DNA from: Fervidifonticultor_A sp037443565
GTDB taxonomy: Bacteria; Sysuimicrobiota; Sysuimicrobiia; Sysuimicrobiales; Humicultoraceae
NCBI GenBank assembly: GCA_037443565.1
Contig: JBBIOB010000005.1
Span: 36,996 to 100,995 of the forward strand
Length of the DNA stretch: 64,000 bases
Direction: 5' to 3'
Part shown: piece after piece, positions 48,760 through 57,185 of the stretch
Layout: each line of letters begins with the position of its first letter
Numbering within the stretch: the first letter of the stretch is position 1
Translations under genes and position numbers: made by a program
Notes under the pieces: generated by a model
The model's database searches: none
The model's input: the letters and a program-made list of their open reading frames with translations, nothing else
What the model was told of the DNA's origin: nothing

Positions 48760-49185
48760 ATGACGAACTGGCGGTGGACTGGGACGATCTTGCTGGCGGC
48801 GCTGGTGGCGCTGACCACCGCAGGGTGCATGGGTGGACAGGTGGGGCTGATCGACAACCAGCGCATCCTGACCGAGAGCGCCAAGGCCTTGCGGTATCAG
48901 AAGGAACTGGACGATCGAGAGCGGGCCATGACCACTGATCTCCAGTTGCTGGTCAGCCAGCTATCGCGGGAGGACCTGGAGGCGCGCCGCCTCCAGTACT
49001 TCAGGGAGCTGCAGGGGCTACGGGTCGAGCTGGAAGATACCCTGAATCGCGAGGTCCGGGAAGCCATCCAGCAGGTGGTTCGGGAGAGGCGCCTGAGGGG
49101 CGTGCTCGCGAAGGGACCAGTGGTCTACACGCAGCCCGGCGTCACAGTGGACATCACTCAGGACATCATCGACCGCCTCAGGTAG
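48760..49185 (+). CDS. Lipoprotein, Skp/OmpH-like, copy 3
   Basis: 141 residues from ATG 48760 (GGGGGA upstream). Lipobox LVALTTAGC places the lipidated Cys at residue 23. GLIDNQRILTESAKALRYQKELDDRER is the Skp-type opening; a short coiled arm (QLLVSQLSREDLEARRLQYFRELQGL) follows and the end reads VVRERRLRGVLAKGPVVYTQPGVTVDITQDIIDRL. It is shorter than copy 2 and near the usual Skp size. Three different Skp-like genes in a row, two lipidated, precede lpxD, where a single skp is usual. Confidence 0.82.
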   Translation: MTNWRWTGTILLAALVALTTAGCMGGQVGLIDNQRILTESAKALRYQKELDDRERAMTTDLQLLVSQLSREDLEARRLQYFRELQGLRVELEDTLNREVREAIQQVVRERRLRGVLAKGPVVYTQPGVTVDITQDIIDRLR

Positions 49186-49210
49186 CGCCGGGCGTCCAGC
49201 AGGAGCGGTG

Positions 49211-50233
49211 ATGCGGCTCGCGGATCTGGCTGAACACGCGGGCGCTGACTTGGCCGGGCCGGGGGACGTTGAGATCCTGGCGGTCACCGACCTCGACAGG
49301 GCTCATCTCCACGCGCTTGTGATGATTGCCGATGCCAGGCGGCTGCCACAGGCCGAGGCATCGGCGGCCGGCGCCCTGCTCGTCGGCGTCGGGGCTCCTC
49401 AGACGCGGAAGCCGGCGCTGCGGGCCCGCAACCTGCGCGCCGCGTTCGCGCGGGTGCTCGCCACCCTCGCGCCCACGGCGCAGCCGGCACCCGGCGCGCA
49501 CGCGTCTGCCGTCGTGGCGCCCGACGCCCAGGTGAGCGCAGAGGCGACGCTCGGCCCCTATGTCGTGGTCTCCGCTGGCGCAGTCGTCGACGCGCGCACC
49601 GTCGTCGGCGCGGGCGTGGTCATCGGCGCCCGCGCCCGGGTGGGCGTCGATTGCCTGATCCATCCTCACGTGACGATCTATCCTGACTGTGTGATCGGCG
49701 ATCGGGTCATCCTGCACAGCGGCGTGGTCATCGGCAGCGACGGGTTCGGGTATGCCGCTGAGGAGGGCGTGCACGTGAAGATCCCGCACCTGGGGCGCGT
49801 GGTCATCGAGGACGACGTCGAGATCGGCGCGAACACCACGATCGACCGGGGCACGCTTGGCGAGACCCGGATCGGCCGGGGGACGAAGATCGACAACCTG
49901 GTTCAGGTGGCACACAACGTGACGGTCGGGCCGCACAGCATCATCGTGGCCCAGGTTGGCATCTCGGGCAGCGCGACCATCGGCGAGGGCGCGCTGCTGG
50001 CCGGGCAGGCCGGCGTTCGCGACCATGTGACGATCGGCGCCGGCGCCGTCGTGCTGGGCCAGGCCGGTGTGACCAAGCACGTGCCGCCCGGTGCCACCGT
50101 CTCCGGGTATCCGGCGCGTGAGCACCGCGCCCAACTCCGCCTCGAGGCCACGGTCCTCCGGTTGCCGGACATTCTGCGGCGCCTGGAGGCGCTCGAGGCC
50201 CGGCTGGCAGTGGACCCTGCGGGTCGGGACTGA
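49211..50233 (+). CDS. lpxD: UDP-3-O-acylglucosamine N-acyltransferase
   Basis: 340 residues from ATG 49211 (AGGAG upstream; the GTG just before is possible). The N-terminal domain (MRLADLAEHAGADLAGPGDVEILAVTDLDRAHLHALVMIAD) is the LpxD uridine-binding type. Then many left-handed helix hexapeptides, the catalytic-His region near VVIGSDGFGYAAEEGVHVKIPHLGRVVIEDDVEIGANTTIDRG, and DNLVQVAHNVTVG. It adds the second acyl chain, amide-linked, to UDP-GlcN in lipid A synthesis. The skp-lpxD order matches many Gram-negative genomes. Confidence 0.93.
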   Translation: MRLADLAEHAGADLAGPGDVEILAVTDLDRAHLHALVMIADARRLPQAEASAAGALLVGVGAPQTRKPALRARNLRAAFARVLATLAPTAQPAPGAHASAVVAPDAQVSAEATLGPYVVVSAGAVVDARTVVGAGVVIGARARVGVDCLIHPHVTIYPDCVIGDRVILHSGVVIGSDGFGYAAEEGVHVKIPHLGRVVIEDDVEIGANTTIDRGTLGETRIGRGTKIDNLVQVAHNVTVGPHSIIVAQVGISGSATIGEGALLAGQAGVRDHVTIGAGAVVLGQAGVTKHVPPGATVSGYPAREHRAQLRLEATVLRLPDILRRLEALEARLAVDPAGRD

Positions 50234-50237
50234 GCAG

Positions 50238-51083
50238 ATGCCCGCGACGCCATCCCAGCAAACCATCGGCCGGACTGTCACGGTGTCAGGCCTCGGCCTG
50301 CACACCGGCGGGGCGGCAACCGCCAGGCTGGCCCCCGCGCCTCCCGACGAGGGTGTAACGTTCCGCCGGGTGGACCTTCCGGATGTCCCGGTGGTGCCCG
50401 CCTCGCTTGGGGAGGTCGTGGCCACCTCTCGCGGCGTCGCGCTGGGACGCCGCGCGCGTGTCGCCACGGTGGAACACTTGCTCTCCGCGGCCAGGGGGAT
50501 GGGGATCGACAACATGCGCGTGGACCTCGATGGCGAGGAGCTGCCCTGCGGGGACGGTAGCGCGCAGATCTACGTGGAAGCGCTCCTGCGGGCGGGGCTC
50601 GTGGCGCAGGAGGCGCCCCGGCTCCCGATCGTGCTCGACGGGCCGGTCTGGGCCGGCAACGGCCACAGCATGATCGTTGCCGTGCCCGCCACCGACCTCC
50701 GCATCACGTACGTCGTCACCGCGGACGGCGCAATGCTGGCCCCGCAGATCGCCGAGTTCCGCGAGGAGGCAGACGCGTACGCCGACGCCATTGCGCCGGC
50801 GCGCACCTGGGGTCTGGCGACCGAGGTCGAGGCCCTGCGCGCTCAGGGCCTCGCGCGGGGCGCCTCGCTGGCCACCACCCTGGTGATCGGCCCCGGGGGG
50901 TTCCTCAACGAGCCGCGCTTCGCCAATGAGATGGCCCGTCACAAGATCCTGGACGCCATCGGCGACCTCGCGCTGCTGGGCCGCCCGCTGTGCGCGCACG
51001 TCGTGGCCGTGCGCGCGGGCCACGGACTGCACATCGCGCTGGCCCGCGAGATCGCCGGCCGCCTGGCCTCGACACAGCGATGA
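50238..51083 (+). CDS. lpxC: UDP-3-O-acyl-GlcNAc deacetylase
   Basis: 281 residues, ATG 50238 a few bases after lpxD. Family motifs: TVTVSGLGLHTGG near the start, VATVEHLLSAARGMGIDNMRVDLDGEELPCGDGSAQIYV near 75-110 (first zinc His), FANEMARHKILDAIGDLALLG near 230-250 (second His and Asp), and VRAGHGLHIALAREI near the end (general acid His). It is the committed zinc-dependent step of lipid A synthesis. Its stop overlaps lpxA (ATGA). The fabZ gene often found between or fused to lpxC is absent. Confidence 0.94.
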   Translation: MPATPSQQTIGRTVTVSGLGLHTGGAATARLAPAPPDEGVTFRRVDLPDVPVVPASLGEVVATSRGVALGRRARVATVEHLLSAARGMGIDNMRVDLDGEELPCGDGSAQIYVEALLRAGLVAQEAPRLPIVLDGPVWAGNGHSMIVAVPATDLRITYVVTADGAMLAPQIAEFREEADAYADAIAPARTWGLATEVEALRAQGLARGASLATTLVIGPGGFLNEPRFANEMARHKILDAIGDLALLGRPLCAHVVAVRAGHGLHIALAREIAGRLASTQR

Positions 51084-51910
51084 GGGACGTGGAACCACAG
51101 ATGCGCCCCCCGACTGTCCACCCGACGGCAGTGGTGCATCCGTCCGCCGAACTCGGGCACGGGGTGCAGATCGGCCCCTATGCGGTGATCGAGGCGGACG
51201 TGACCATCGGGGACGGCACAGAGATCGGCCCGCACTGTGTGGTTCACGCCCACGTCTCTATCGGCCGCGGCAACCGCCTCTCCGCCCACGTGGTGATCGG
51301 CGGCCGGCCGCAGGACCGGACCTACCGCGGCGAGCCCACCCGCATCGCGATCGGGGACGACAACCTGTTCAGCGAGTTCAGCAGCGTGGACCGCGCAACC
51401 CGCGAGGGCCACGAGACCCGGATCGGAAACGGCGTCTACGTCATGTCCTTCGCGAAGATCAGCCACAACTGCGTCATCGGCAACGGGGCGACGATCGTGA
51501 GCGGCGTGCAACTCGGCGGGTGGGTCCACGTGGACGATCACGCGTACATCGGCGGGCTGGGCGGGGTGCACCAGTTCGTGCACATCGGCCGTCTGGTGAT
51601 GGTCGCCGGCCTCTCAGGCGTCGTGCAGGATGTCCCCCCCTATGTGATGGTGGCCGGGTTTCGCGGCCGGGCGGTCGGGCTCAATACGGTCGGGCTGCGG
51701 CGGCAGGGTGTATCGGCCTCCGACCGGCTCGCGCTGCGCCGGGCGTTCAAGACGTTCTTCCTCTCGGGGCTGCCTCAAGCCGCGGCCGTCGAGGCGCTCG
51801 AGGACCTGGCCAGGGAGAGCGAACCGGTCCAGCACTTTGTGTCATTCATTCGCGCAGCCAGAGCGCGCAATCGGGGGATCGTGCGGTGGCAAACCGAGAC
51901 GGAGTTGTAG
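51080..51910 (+). CDS. lpxA: UDP-GlcNAc acyltransferase
   Basis: 276 residues, ATG 51080 overlapping lpxC. Left-handed helix from IHPTA-like opening (TVHPTAVVHPSAELGHGVQIGPYAVIE), the LpxA-specific GGRPQDRTYRGEPTRIAIGDDNLFSEFSSVDRAT near 80-110, and FAKISHNCVIGN near 125 which keeps the catalytic His in its second-His position. C-terminal helices (LRRAFKTFFLSGLPQAAAVEAL) are as usual. It transfers the 3-OH-acyl chain from ACP to UDP-GlcNAc. It overlaps lpxI by 25 bases. Confidence 0.94.
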   Translation: MRDVEPQMRPPTVHPTAVVHPSAELGHGVQIGPYAVIEADVTIGDGTEIGPHCVVHAHVSIGRGNRLSAHVVIGGRPQDRTYRGEPTRIAIGDDNLFSEFSSVDRATREGHETRIGNGVYVMSFAKISHNCVIGNGATIVSGVQLGGWVHVDDHAYIGGLGGVHQFVHIGRLVMVAGLSGVVQDVPPYVMVAGFRGRAVGLNTVGLRRQGVSASDRLALRRAFKTFFLSGLPQAAAVEALEDLARESEPVQHFVSFIRAARARNRGIVRWQTETEL

Positions 51911-52725
51911 GGCTTGTGGCCGGGGTCGGCGTGTTTCCGGAGGTTATTGCCCGGGCGGTGAAGTCACGCGGCCGCGATCTGGTGTGCATTCAGGTGTCCG
52001 GGGACTCGCCGTCGCTGCCGAAGATCGCCGACCACTACGCGCGGTGCGCGCCCGGCGCGCTCGGCCAGCTCCTGGGCACACTGCAGGAGCACCGGGTGCG
52101 CGAGGTCCTCGTGGCCGGTCGGTTTCCGCGCACGGCTCTACTCAGCGAGGGCGACGAGTTGCGCGATGCGGTCATGCGGCTGCAACGCGATCGGCGCGAC
52201 GTCCCGCTGCTTGAGCGCCTCGCTGCGCTCCTCGCCAACATCGGCATCGTGGTGGTGGACCAGACGCGGTTCGTCGACGATCTGCTGGCGCCGCAGGGGG
52301 TGTTGACCGTCCGCCCGCCCGCGCCCGACGAAGCGGCCGACCTGGAGTTTGGCCGGACGGTGGCCCGGCGGATCGCCGACCTCGACGTGGGCCAGACCGT
52401 GGTCGTACGGGGCGGGATCATCCTGGCCGTCGAGGCCGCGGAGGGAACCGACGCGACCATCCGGCGCGGCGGCGCCATGGCCCGCGACGCCGTCGTGGTC
52501 AAAGCCAGCCGCAACCATCAAGACCCCCGGTTCGACATTCCGGCGGTCGGACCGGACACGATCGCGGCGATGCGCGATGTGTCCGCGCGCGCGCTCGGGA
52601 TCGACGCGCGGCGCACCCTGCTGCTCGACCGCGACCGGATGATCGCCGAGGCCGACGCCGACGGGATCACCATCGTGGCCGCCGATGCGCCGCCGCTCGG
52701 CCGCCCGCTTCATGCCTCGGCCTAG
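51886..52725 (+). CDS. lpxI: UDP-2,3-diacylglucosamine pyrophosphatase LpxI
   Basis: 279 residues from GTG 51886 inside the end of lpxA (GGGGG upstream). LpxI (DUF1009) pattern: VGLVAGVGVFPEVIARAVKSRGRDLVCIQVSGD, LGQLLGTLQEHRVREVLVAGRFPRT, then EFGRTVARRIADLDVGQTVVVRGGIILAVEAAEGTDATIRRGG near 165-200 and VVKASRNHQDPRFDIPAVGPDTIAAM. It removes UMP from UDP-diacylglucosamine to give lipid X. LpxI replaces the unrelated LpxH in many lineages outside gamma- and betaproteobacteria. Confidence 0.93.
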   Translation: MANRDGVVGLVAGVGVFPEVIARAVKSRGRDLVCIQVSGDSPSLPKIADHYARCAPGALGQLLGTLQEHRVREVLVAGRFPRTALLSEGDELRDAVMRLQRDRRDVPLLERLAALLANIGIVVVDQTRFVDDLLAPQGVLTVRPPAPDEAADLEFGRTVARRIADLDVGQTVVVRGGIILAVEAAEGTDATIRRGGAMARDAVVVKASRNHQDPRFDIPAVGPDTIAAMRDVSARALGIDARRTLLLDRDRMIAEADADGITIVAADAPPLGRPLHASA

Positions 52726-53854
52726 GGCGCGACGGATCTTCTTCATCGCGGGAGAGGTCTCGGGCGACCAGCACGGCGCCGACCTGGCGCGTGCGCTGCG
52801 GGCCGCGGCGCCCGACGTCCTCCTCGAAGGGATCGGCGGCCTCCGGATGGCTGATGCCGGGGTGTCCTTGGTTGAGGACAGCAGTCAGTGGGGCATCATG
52901 GGATGGGTGGACGCCGCCCGGCACCTGCGGGCCTTCGCCAGGCGGCGGGCGGCGGTCTGTGCGCGGCTGCTCGCCGATCCACCCGACGTGCTGGTACCGA
53001 TCGACTTCTCCGGGTTCAACATCGCGGTGCTGCGGCGGTTGGGGCGGAGGATTCGGACGGTCTACTACGTGCCGCCGATGGTCTCGGTACGCCGCGGCCG
53101 CCGCGCCGAGCGCGTTGCCGCGCTCGGCGCCAGGCTGCTTGCGATCTTTCCGTTCGAGGCCGACGCCTACCGCGCCGCGGGCGCGGACGTGACGTTCGTC
53201 GGCCATCCCGCCGTCGACCTGCTCCAGGAGGCCGGCTCTCCGGTTCAAGCGCGCGGGCGGTTGGGCCTGCCGGAGGCTGCGCCGGTGCTCGGCCTGCTGC
53301 CCGGCAGCCGGCAGATGGAGCTCGACTTCCTGTTGGCGCGCATGCTCGAAGCTGCGAAAGCCGCGCGTGCGGCTGTTCCTGACCTCGGGGTCGCGCTGGC
53401 TCTCGCCTCGCCGATCTTCCGCGACCGGGTCGGCGCCGCCGTGGCCGCCTCAGGGGTGCCGGTTGTCATGGCCGACGGAGCGCGCGAGATCATGCGCGCG
53501 AGCACCGTCTTGCTGCTCGCGTCCGGAACGGCGGCCGTGGAGGCCATGGTGCTTGGGACGCCGATGGTCGTCACCTACCGCGGCACGTGGCTCAACTGGT
53601 GGATTGCGCACCTTGCAGTCAAGACCCGCTGGGCCGCCATTCCCAACATCATGGCGGGCGCGACGATCGTGCCCGAGTTGCTCCAGTCCCACGCCACGGC
53701 AGCACAGATGACCCGTGCGGTGCTCGCGCTGGTGCGCGACCCGGCCGCGCGCGAGACCATGCAGGACCGGCTCCGCGACCTGGCGGCACACCTTGGGCCG
53801 CCGGGCGCCGTGCGCCGCGCCGCCGCCGAGGTGCTGAAGGCGGCGGCGCCTTGA
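52712..53854 (+). CDS. lpxB: Lipid-A-disaccharide synthase
   Basis: 380 residues from ATG 52712, overlapping lpxI by 14 bases. GT19 features: IFFIAGEVSGDQHGADLARALR at the start, EGIGGLRMADAGVSLVEDSSQWGIMGWVDAAR near 50, PIDFSGFNIAVLRRLGRRIRTVYYVPPMV near 110, GHPAVDLL near 170, LLPGSRQMELDFLLARML near 200 and ASGTAAVEAMVLGTPMVVTYRG near 270. It joins lipid X to UDP-diacylglucosamine. YYVPPMVSVRRGRR differs from the usual YYISPQVWAWR, so it belongs to a divergent branch. Confidence 0.9.
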   Translation: MPRPRARRIFFIAGEVSGDQHGADLARALRAAAPDVLLEGIGGLRMADAGVSLVEDSSQWGIMGWVDAARHLRAFARRRAAVCARLLADPPDVLVPIDFSGFNIAVLRRLGRRIRTVYYVPPMVSVRRGRRAERVAALGARLLAIFPFEADAYRAAGADVTFVGHPAVDLLQEAGSPVQARGRLGLPEAAPVLGLLPGSRQMELDFLLARMLEAAKAARAAVPDLGVALALASPIFRDRVGAAVAASGVPVVMADGAREIMRASTVLLLASGTAAVEAMVLGTPMVVTYRGTWLNWWIAHLAVKTRWAAIPNIMAGATIVPELLQSHATAAQMTRAVLALVRDPAARETMQDRLRDLAAHLGPPGAVRRAAAEVLKAAAP

Positions 53855-53908
53855 GGCGGGGGCGTGCATTCAGTACGATGGAACGGGCAATGACGGAGGA
53901 TGCGAGCG

Positions 53909-54496
53909 ATGCGGGCACGACGGTGGCTCGTGATCGGCCTGGTCGTCGTCGTGGTGCCGGTGATCATCTGGGCGCTGCTCCAGACGCCGACACCCGGCCG
54001 TGGCGGGGGCGATCCTGTCGTCGTCGCGACGCCCCGGCCACAACCCACGCCGACCCCCTCGCCGGCCATTCCCCCGGTCAGAGTCGCGGGCACGACGATC
54101 ACGACCGTCGATCCCTCCGGGCTGCCGCAGTGGGACCTCCGCGCTGCGGCGGTCGTCGTGGACGGGACCGCCGGGACCGTGGCGCTGACCACCGTGACCG
54201 GCGTGTTCTTCGAAGCCGGTGAGCCGTCTGTCGAGTTCACCGCGCCGCGCGGAACGTTCTTCATCGCCTCGCGGAACGTGGCCCTCGAGGGTGGAGTGCG
54301 CGCGCGGGCCTCAACCGGCCGCACGCTCGAGGCCGATGCGGTCAGGTGGATCCCTGGAAACCGGCAGATCGAGGCCAGGGGCAATGTCGTGCTGCGTCAG
54401 GAGGCTCTGGTTGTGCGGGCCGACCGGCTGACCTCCGACACCACCCTGCAACACTCCAGGCTGCGCGGGAACATCCGTGTCACGGTCGTCGAGTAG
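53909..54496 (+). CDS. lptC: LptC-like LPS export protein
   Basis: 195 residues from ATG 53909 (GGAGG nine bases upstream). One N-terminal membrane helix (WLVIGLVVVVVPVIIWALL), a Pro-rich linker (PRPQPTPTPSPAIPP), then a beta-jellyroll: VAGTTITTVDPSGLPQWDLRAAAVVVD, VFFEAGEPSVEFTAPRGTFFIASRNVALEGGVRARASTGRTLEADAVRWIPGNRQIEARGNVVLRQEALVVRAD. This is the LptC plan, with the last strands carrying the GxV.aRT.dG.tLeAd pattern of the Lpt family. It passes LPS from LptFG to LptA. Its end overlaps lptA. Confidence 0.85.
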   Translation: MRARRWLVIGLVVVVVPVIIWALLQTPTPGRGGGDPVVVATPRPQPTPTPSPAIPPVRVAGTTITTVDPSGLPQWDLRAAAVVVDGTAGTVALTTVTGVFFEAGEPSVEFTAPRGTFFIASRNVALEGGVRARASTGRTLEADAVRWIPGNRQIEARGNVVLRQEALVVRADRLTSDTTLQHSRLRGNIRVTVVE

Positions 54497-55301
54497 TGTC
54501 GCCGTCGCGGGGATGGTGATCGCCGGGTTGCTGGCGGCGAGCGCGGGCGGCGCGCAGGCACAGCCGGTCCCTTCGTCCCCGATCGATATCACCGGTGCGG
54601 TCCGCCTGGAGTACGACGACCGGTCAGGTGTCCTGGTCGCCGAGGGCCAGCCAGTGGTGATCAGGCGCGGCGCGATGGAACTGCGGGCGCGGGCGGTTCG
54701 CTACGACACGCGCGCCGCGCGCATCACGGCCCAGGGCGGCGTGATCGTCCGCCAGGACGACGTCACCTTGGCGGCTGACCGTGGGGAACTCGGGCTGGCC
54801 GACGAGCGTGTTCAGGTGAGCGGGAACGTGACGATCCGCAGCGCGCGTGACGGGCCGCCGGTGGCCATCATGGCCCCGGCCACCGAGGGATCGCTGCGCA
54901 CCGGGCGGTTCGCGGCGACCGGGGGTGTGAGGGTCATGCGGGATGTCTGGACGATCACCGGCGAACGGCTCGACTATGATGACCGCGCGCGCCTGGCGGT
55001 CGTGACCGGGGAACCCACCGCGACGCTTCGCGACGCGGTCATGACCGCGGAGACCATCACGGTGTGGCTTGCCGAGGAGCGGGCCGCCGGTGAGGGCACC
55101 GTGGTGCTCCGCCGCGGCGATCTGGTCGGTCGCGCGCCCAGGGTCGAGGTCGTGGCGCGGGAGAACCGGGCCACCCTGCTCGGCGGCGCACGCGTGGAGC
55201 GGGGTCCAGACCGCCTCACCGCCGAGACGATCGACGTGGATCTGGATGGGATCCGCGCGACGGCGCGCGGGTCGCCGAGGCTCGTCATCACGCCTCCCTG
55301 A
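54477..55301 (+). CDS. lptA: LptA-like periplasmic LPS transport protein
   Basis: 274 residues from GTG 54477, overlapping lptC by 20 bases. Signal peptide VAVAGMVIAGLLAASAGGAQAQ, then two copies of the OstA/LptA beta-strand pattern: IDITGAVRLEYDDRSGVLVAEGQPVVIRRGAMELRARAVRYD near 35 and VMRDVWTITGERLDYDDRARLAVVTGEPTATLRDAVMTAE near 145. It is longer than E. coli LptA (185 residues), so it may form more of the bridge by itself. It lies directly before lptB. Confidence 0.85.
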   Translation: MSRSSSSVAVAGMVIAGLLAASAGGAQAQPVPSSPIDITGAVRLEYDDRSGVLVAEGQPVVIRRGAMELRARAVRYDTRAARITAQGGVIVRQDDVTLAADRGELGLADERVQVSGNVTIRSARDGPPVAIMAPATEGSLRTGRFAATGGVRVMRDVWTITGERLDYDDRARLAVVTGEPTATLRDAVMTAETITVWLAEERAAGEGTVVLRRGDLVGRAPRVEVVARENRATLLGGARVERGPDRLTAETIDVDLDGIRATARGSPRLVITPP

Positions 55302-56024
55302 GTGAGCATGCTCGCGGCCAAAGGCCTCTCGAAGCGATACGGCACGCGTACGGTCGTCGCCGGCGTGGACCTGAGCGTGGAGCGCGGCGAGATCGTCGGC
55401 CTGCTCGGGCCGAACGGCGCGGGGAAGACGACGACATTCTACATGGTCGTGGGGCTCATCCGGCCCGATGGGGGTGATGTCTGGCTCGACGACGAGTCGA
55501 TCACCCACCTGCCCGTGCACCTGCGCGCGCGGCGCGGCATCGGCTACCTCAGTCAAGAGCCGTCCATCTTCCGGGGGCTCACCGTGCAGCAGAACATCGA
55601 GGCGGTCCTCGAGTCCAGTCGGGTCCCACCGGTCCAGCGGCCCGATCTCGTGGGCGCCCTCCTTGAGGAGTTCGACCTCACGTCGCTCCGCTGGCAGGTC
55701 GGCGCGACCCTGTCGGGCGGCGAGCGGCGCCGGGTCGAGATCACGCGCGTCCTGGCGATGCAGCCGTCGTTTATCCTGCTCGATGAGCCGTTCACCGGCG
55801 TAGATCCCAAGTCGGTCGCGGAGATCCAGCAGGTCGTGGTGCGGCTGCGCCAACGCGGGCTCGGCGTGGTCATCACCGACCACAACGTGCGCGACACCTT
55901 GGCCATCACCGATCGCGCCGAGATCATCCATGAGGGCCGGATACTCTTTGCCGGGACCGCCGAGGAGATCATGGCGAGCGAGGACGCGCGGCGGTTCTAC
56001 CTCGGGGAGTCGTTCCGGTTGTAG
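55302..56024 (+). CDS. lptB: LPS export ABC transporter ATP-binding protein
   Basis: 240 residues, GTG directly after the lptA stop (ATG 55308 possible). Walker A GLLGPNGAGKTTTFYMVVGLIRPD near 35, Q-loop IGYLSQEPSIFRGLTV near 85, signature LSGGERRRVEITRVL near 140, Walker B FILLDEPFTGVDPKSV near 160, switch ITDHNVRDTL near 193 and the LptB-typical end FAGTAEEIMASEDARRFYLGESFRL. It powers LPS extraction with an LptF/LptG pair. Confidence 0.96.
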   Translation: MSMLAAKGLSKRYGTRTVVAGVDLSVERGEIVGLLGPNGAGKTTTFYMVVGLIRPDGGDVWLDDESITHLPVHLRARRGIGYLSQEPSIFRGLTVQQNIEAVLESSRVPPVQRPDLVGALLEEFDLTSLRWQVGATLSGGERRRVEITRVLAMQPSFILLDEPFTGVDPKSVAEIQQVVVRLRQRGLGVVITDHNVRDTLAITDRAEIIHEGRILFAGTAEEIMASEDARRFYLGESFRL

Positions 56025-56028
56025 GGTC

Positions 56029-57099
56029 ATGCGCCTGATCGATCGCTACATCGTCCGCGAGGTTGCCGGCGTCTTCCTCTTTGGGGTCGCCGTGTTCACC
56101 TCACTCTTGCTCGTCAACCACCTGTTCTTCCTGGCGCGGGTGACGGCCGAGGTGGGCATCGCGATCCGCACCAGCCTGGAGTTGCTCTTCCTGCGAGTGC
56201 CCTATCTGGCGGCGTTCGCGCTGCCGATGTCGATGCTGCTGGCGGCGCTCCTGGCGTTCGGTCGGCTGAGCGATCGCAACGAGATCTCGGCGATGCGCAC
56301 CTCCGGGTGGAGCCTGGGCCGCATCGCGGCGCCTGTGCTGGGCGTGGGGGTGCTCGTGACCGGGCTGTCGCTGTGGCTGACCGAGTTCGTGGTGCCCGGG
56401 ACCGAAGCGCGGTACCGCGATGTGTTCGCAGAGGCGGTCCGGTCGCCGGAGCGCAGGATGCAGCGCCACGTCCTGTTCCGCGAACGCGTGAGCGAAGTGG
56501 AGTCGGTGTTCTACGCGCGCAGCCTCGACATGCGCGACGGGACGATGTCACAGGTCGTCATCACCCAGTTCCTCGACGGCAGGCCGGTGCGGTTGATCGA
56601 GGCAGAGAGCGCGCGGTACGGTCCGGACGGGTGGGTGCTGCACAACGGGATTCTCTACCTGCTCGGCGGCGCGAGCGGCGTGACCACGCGGTTCGACGAG
56701 ATGCATGTCGCGCTGCGGCGCACGCCGGAGCAGATGGCCGCGCCCCGCCGCGATCCGGCAGAGATGACCATCCGTGAACTGCGCGAGCAGATCGCCGCGC
56801 TGCGGGCGGCGGGGGAGAACGTGCTGCGCTACGCGATCAACCTGCAGCTCAAGCTCGCCCTGCCCGCGTCCAGCCTGATCTTCGCGCTGCTCGCGGTGCC
56901 GCTCGGGCTGCGTCCCCATCGGTCGGGCCGGACCACCGGGCTCGCGCTCACCGTGCTCGTGCTGCTCGGGTACTATGTCGCCATGTCCATCACGGTGACC
57001 CTTGGAGAGCGCGGCCAGCTCACGCCGGTCCTTGCGGCGTGGATCCCCAACCTCGGTGTGGCGGCCGCCGGCGCCTACCTGCTGTTCACCGCGTGGTGA
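56029..57099 (+). CDS. LptF/LptG family permease
   Basis: 356 residues from ATG 56029. Six transmembrane helices with a central periplasmic jellyroll: helices 1-3 in VAGVFLFGVAVFTSLLLVNHLFFLA and LPMSMLLAALLAFGRLSDRNEISAMRTSGWSLGRI (the coupling-helix region), the jellyroll in EVESVFYARSLDMRDGTMSQVVITQ to GVTTRFDEMHVAL, helices 4-6 from NLQLKLALPASSLIFALLAVPLGLRPHRSGRTTGLALT. Only one such gene is here, though the known exporter is an LptF-LptG pair; the second may be elsewhere or the protein may dimerise. Confidence 0.92.
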   Translation: MRLIDRYIVREVAGVFLFGVAVFTSLLLVNHLFFLARVTAEVGIAIRTSLELLFLRVPYLAAFALPMSMLLAALLAFGRLSDRNEISAMRTSGWSLGRIAAPVLGVGVLVTGLSLWLTEFVVPGTEARYRDVFAEAVRSPERRMQRHVLFRERVSEVESVFYARSLDMRDGTMSQVVITQFLDGRPVRLIEAESARYGPDGWVLHNGILYLLGGASGVTTRFDEMHVALRRTPEQMAAPRRDPAEMTIRELREQIAALRAAGENVLRYAINLQLKLALPASSLIFALLAVPLGLRPHRSGRTTGLALTVLVLLGYYVAMSITVTLGERGQLTPVLAAWIPNLGVAAAGAYLLFTAW

Positions 57100-57185
57100 C
57101 GGCCCGTCTGGCCTGCGCCATGACGGGCACGCGCGTGGCCTCCTGCACCAGGGCCCCAGCACCGCTCCGTTGAAGGACATCTGAC

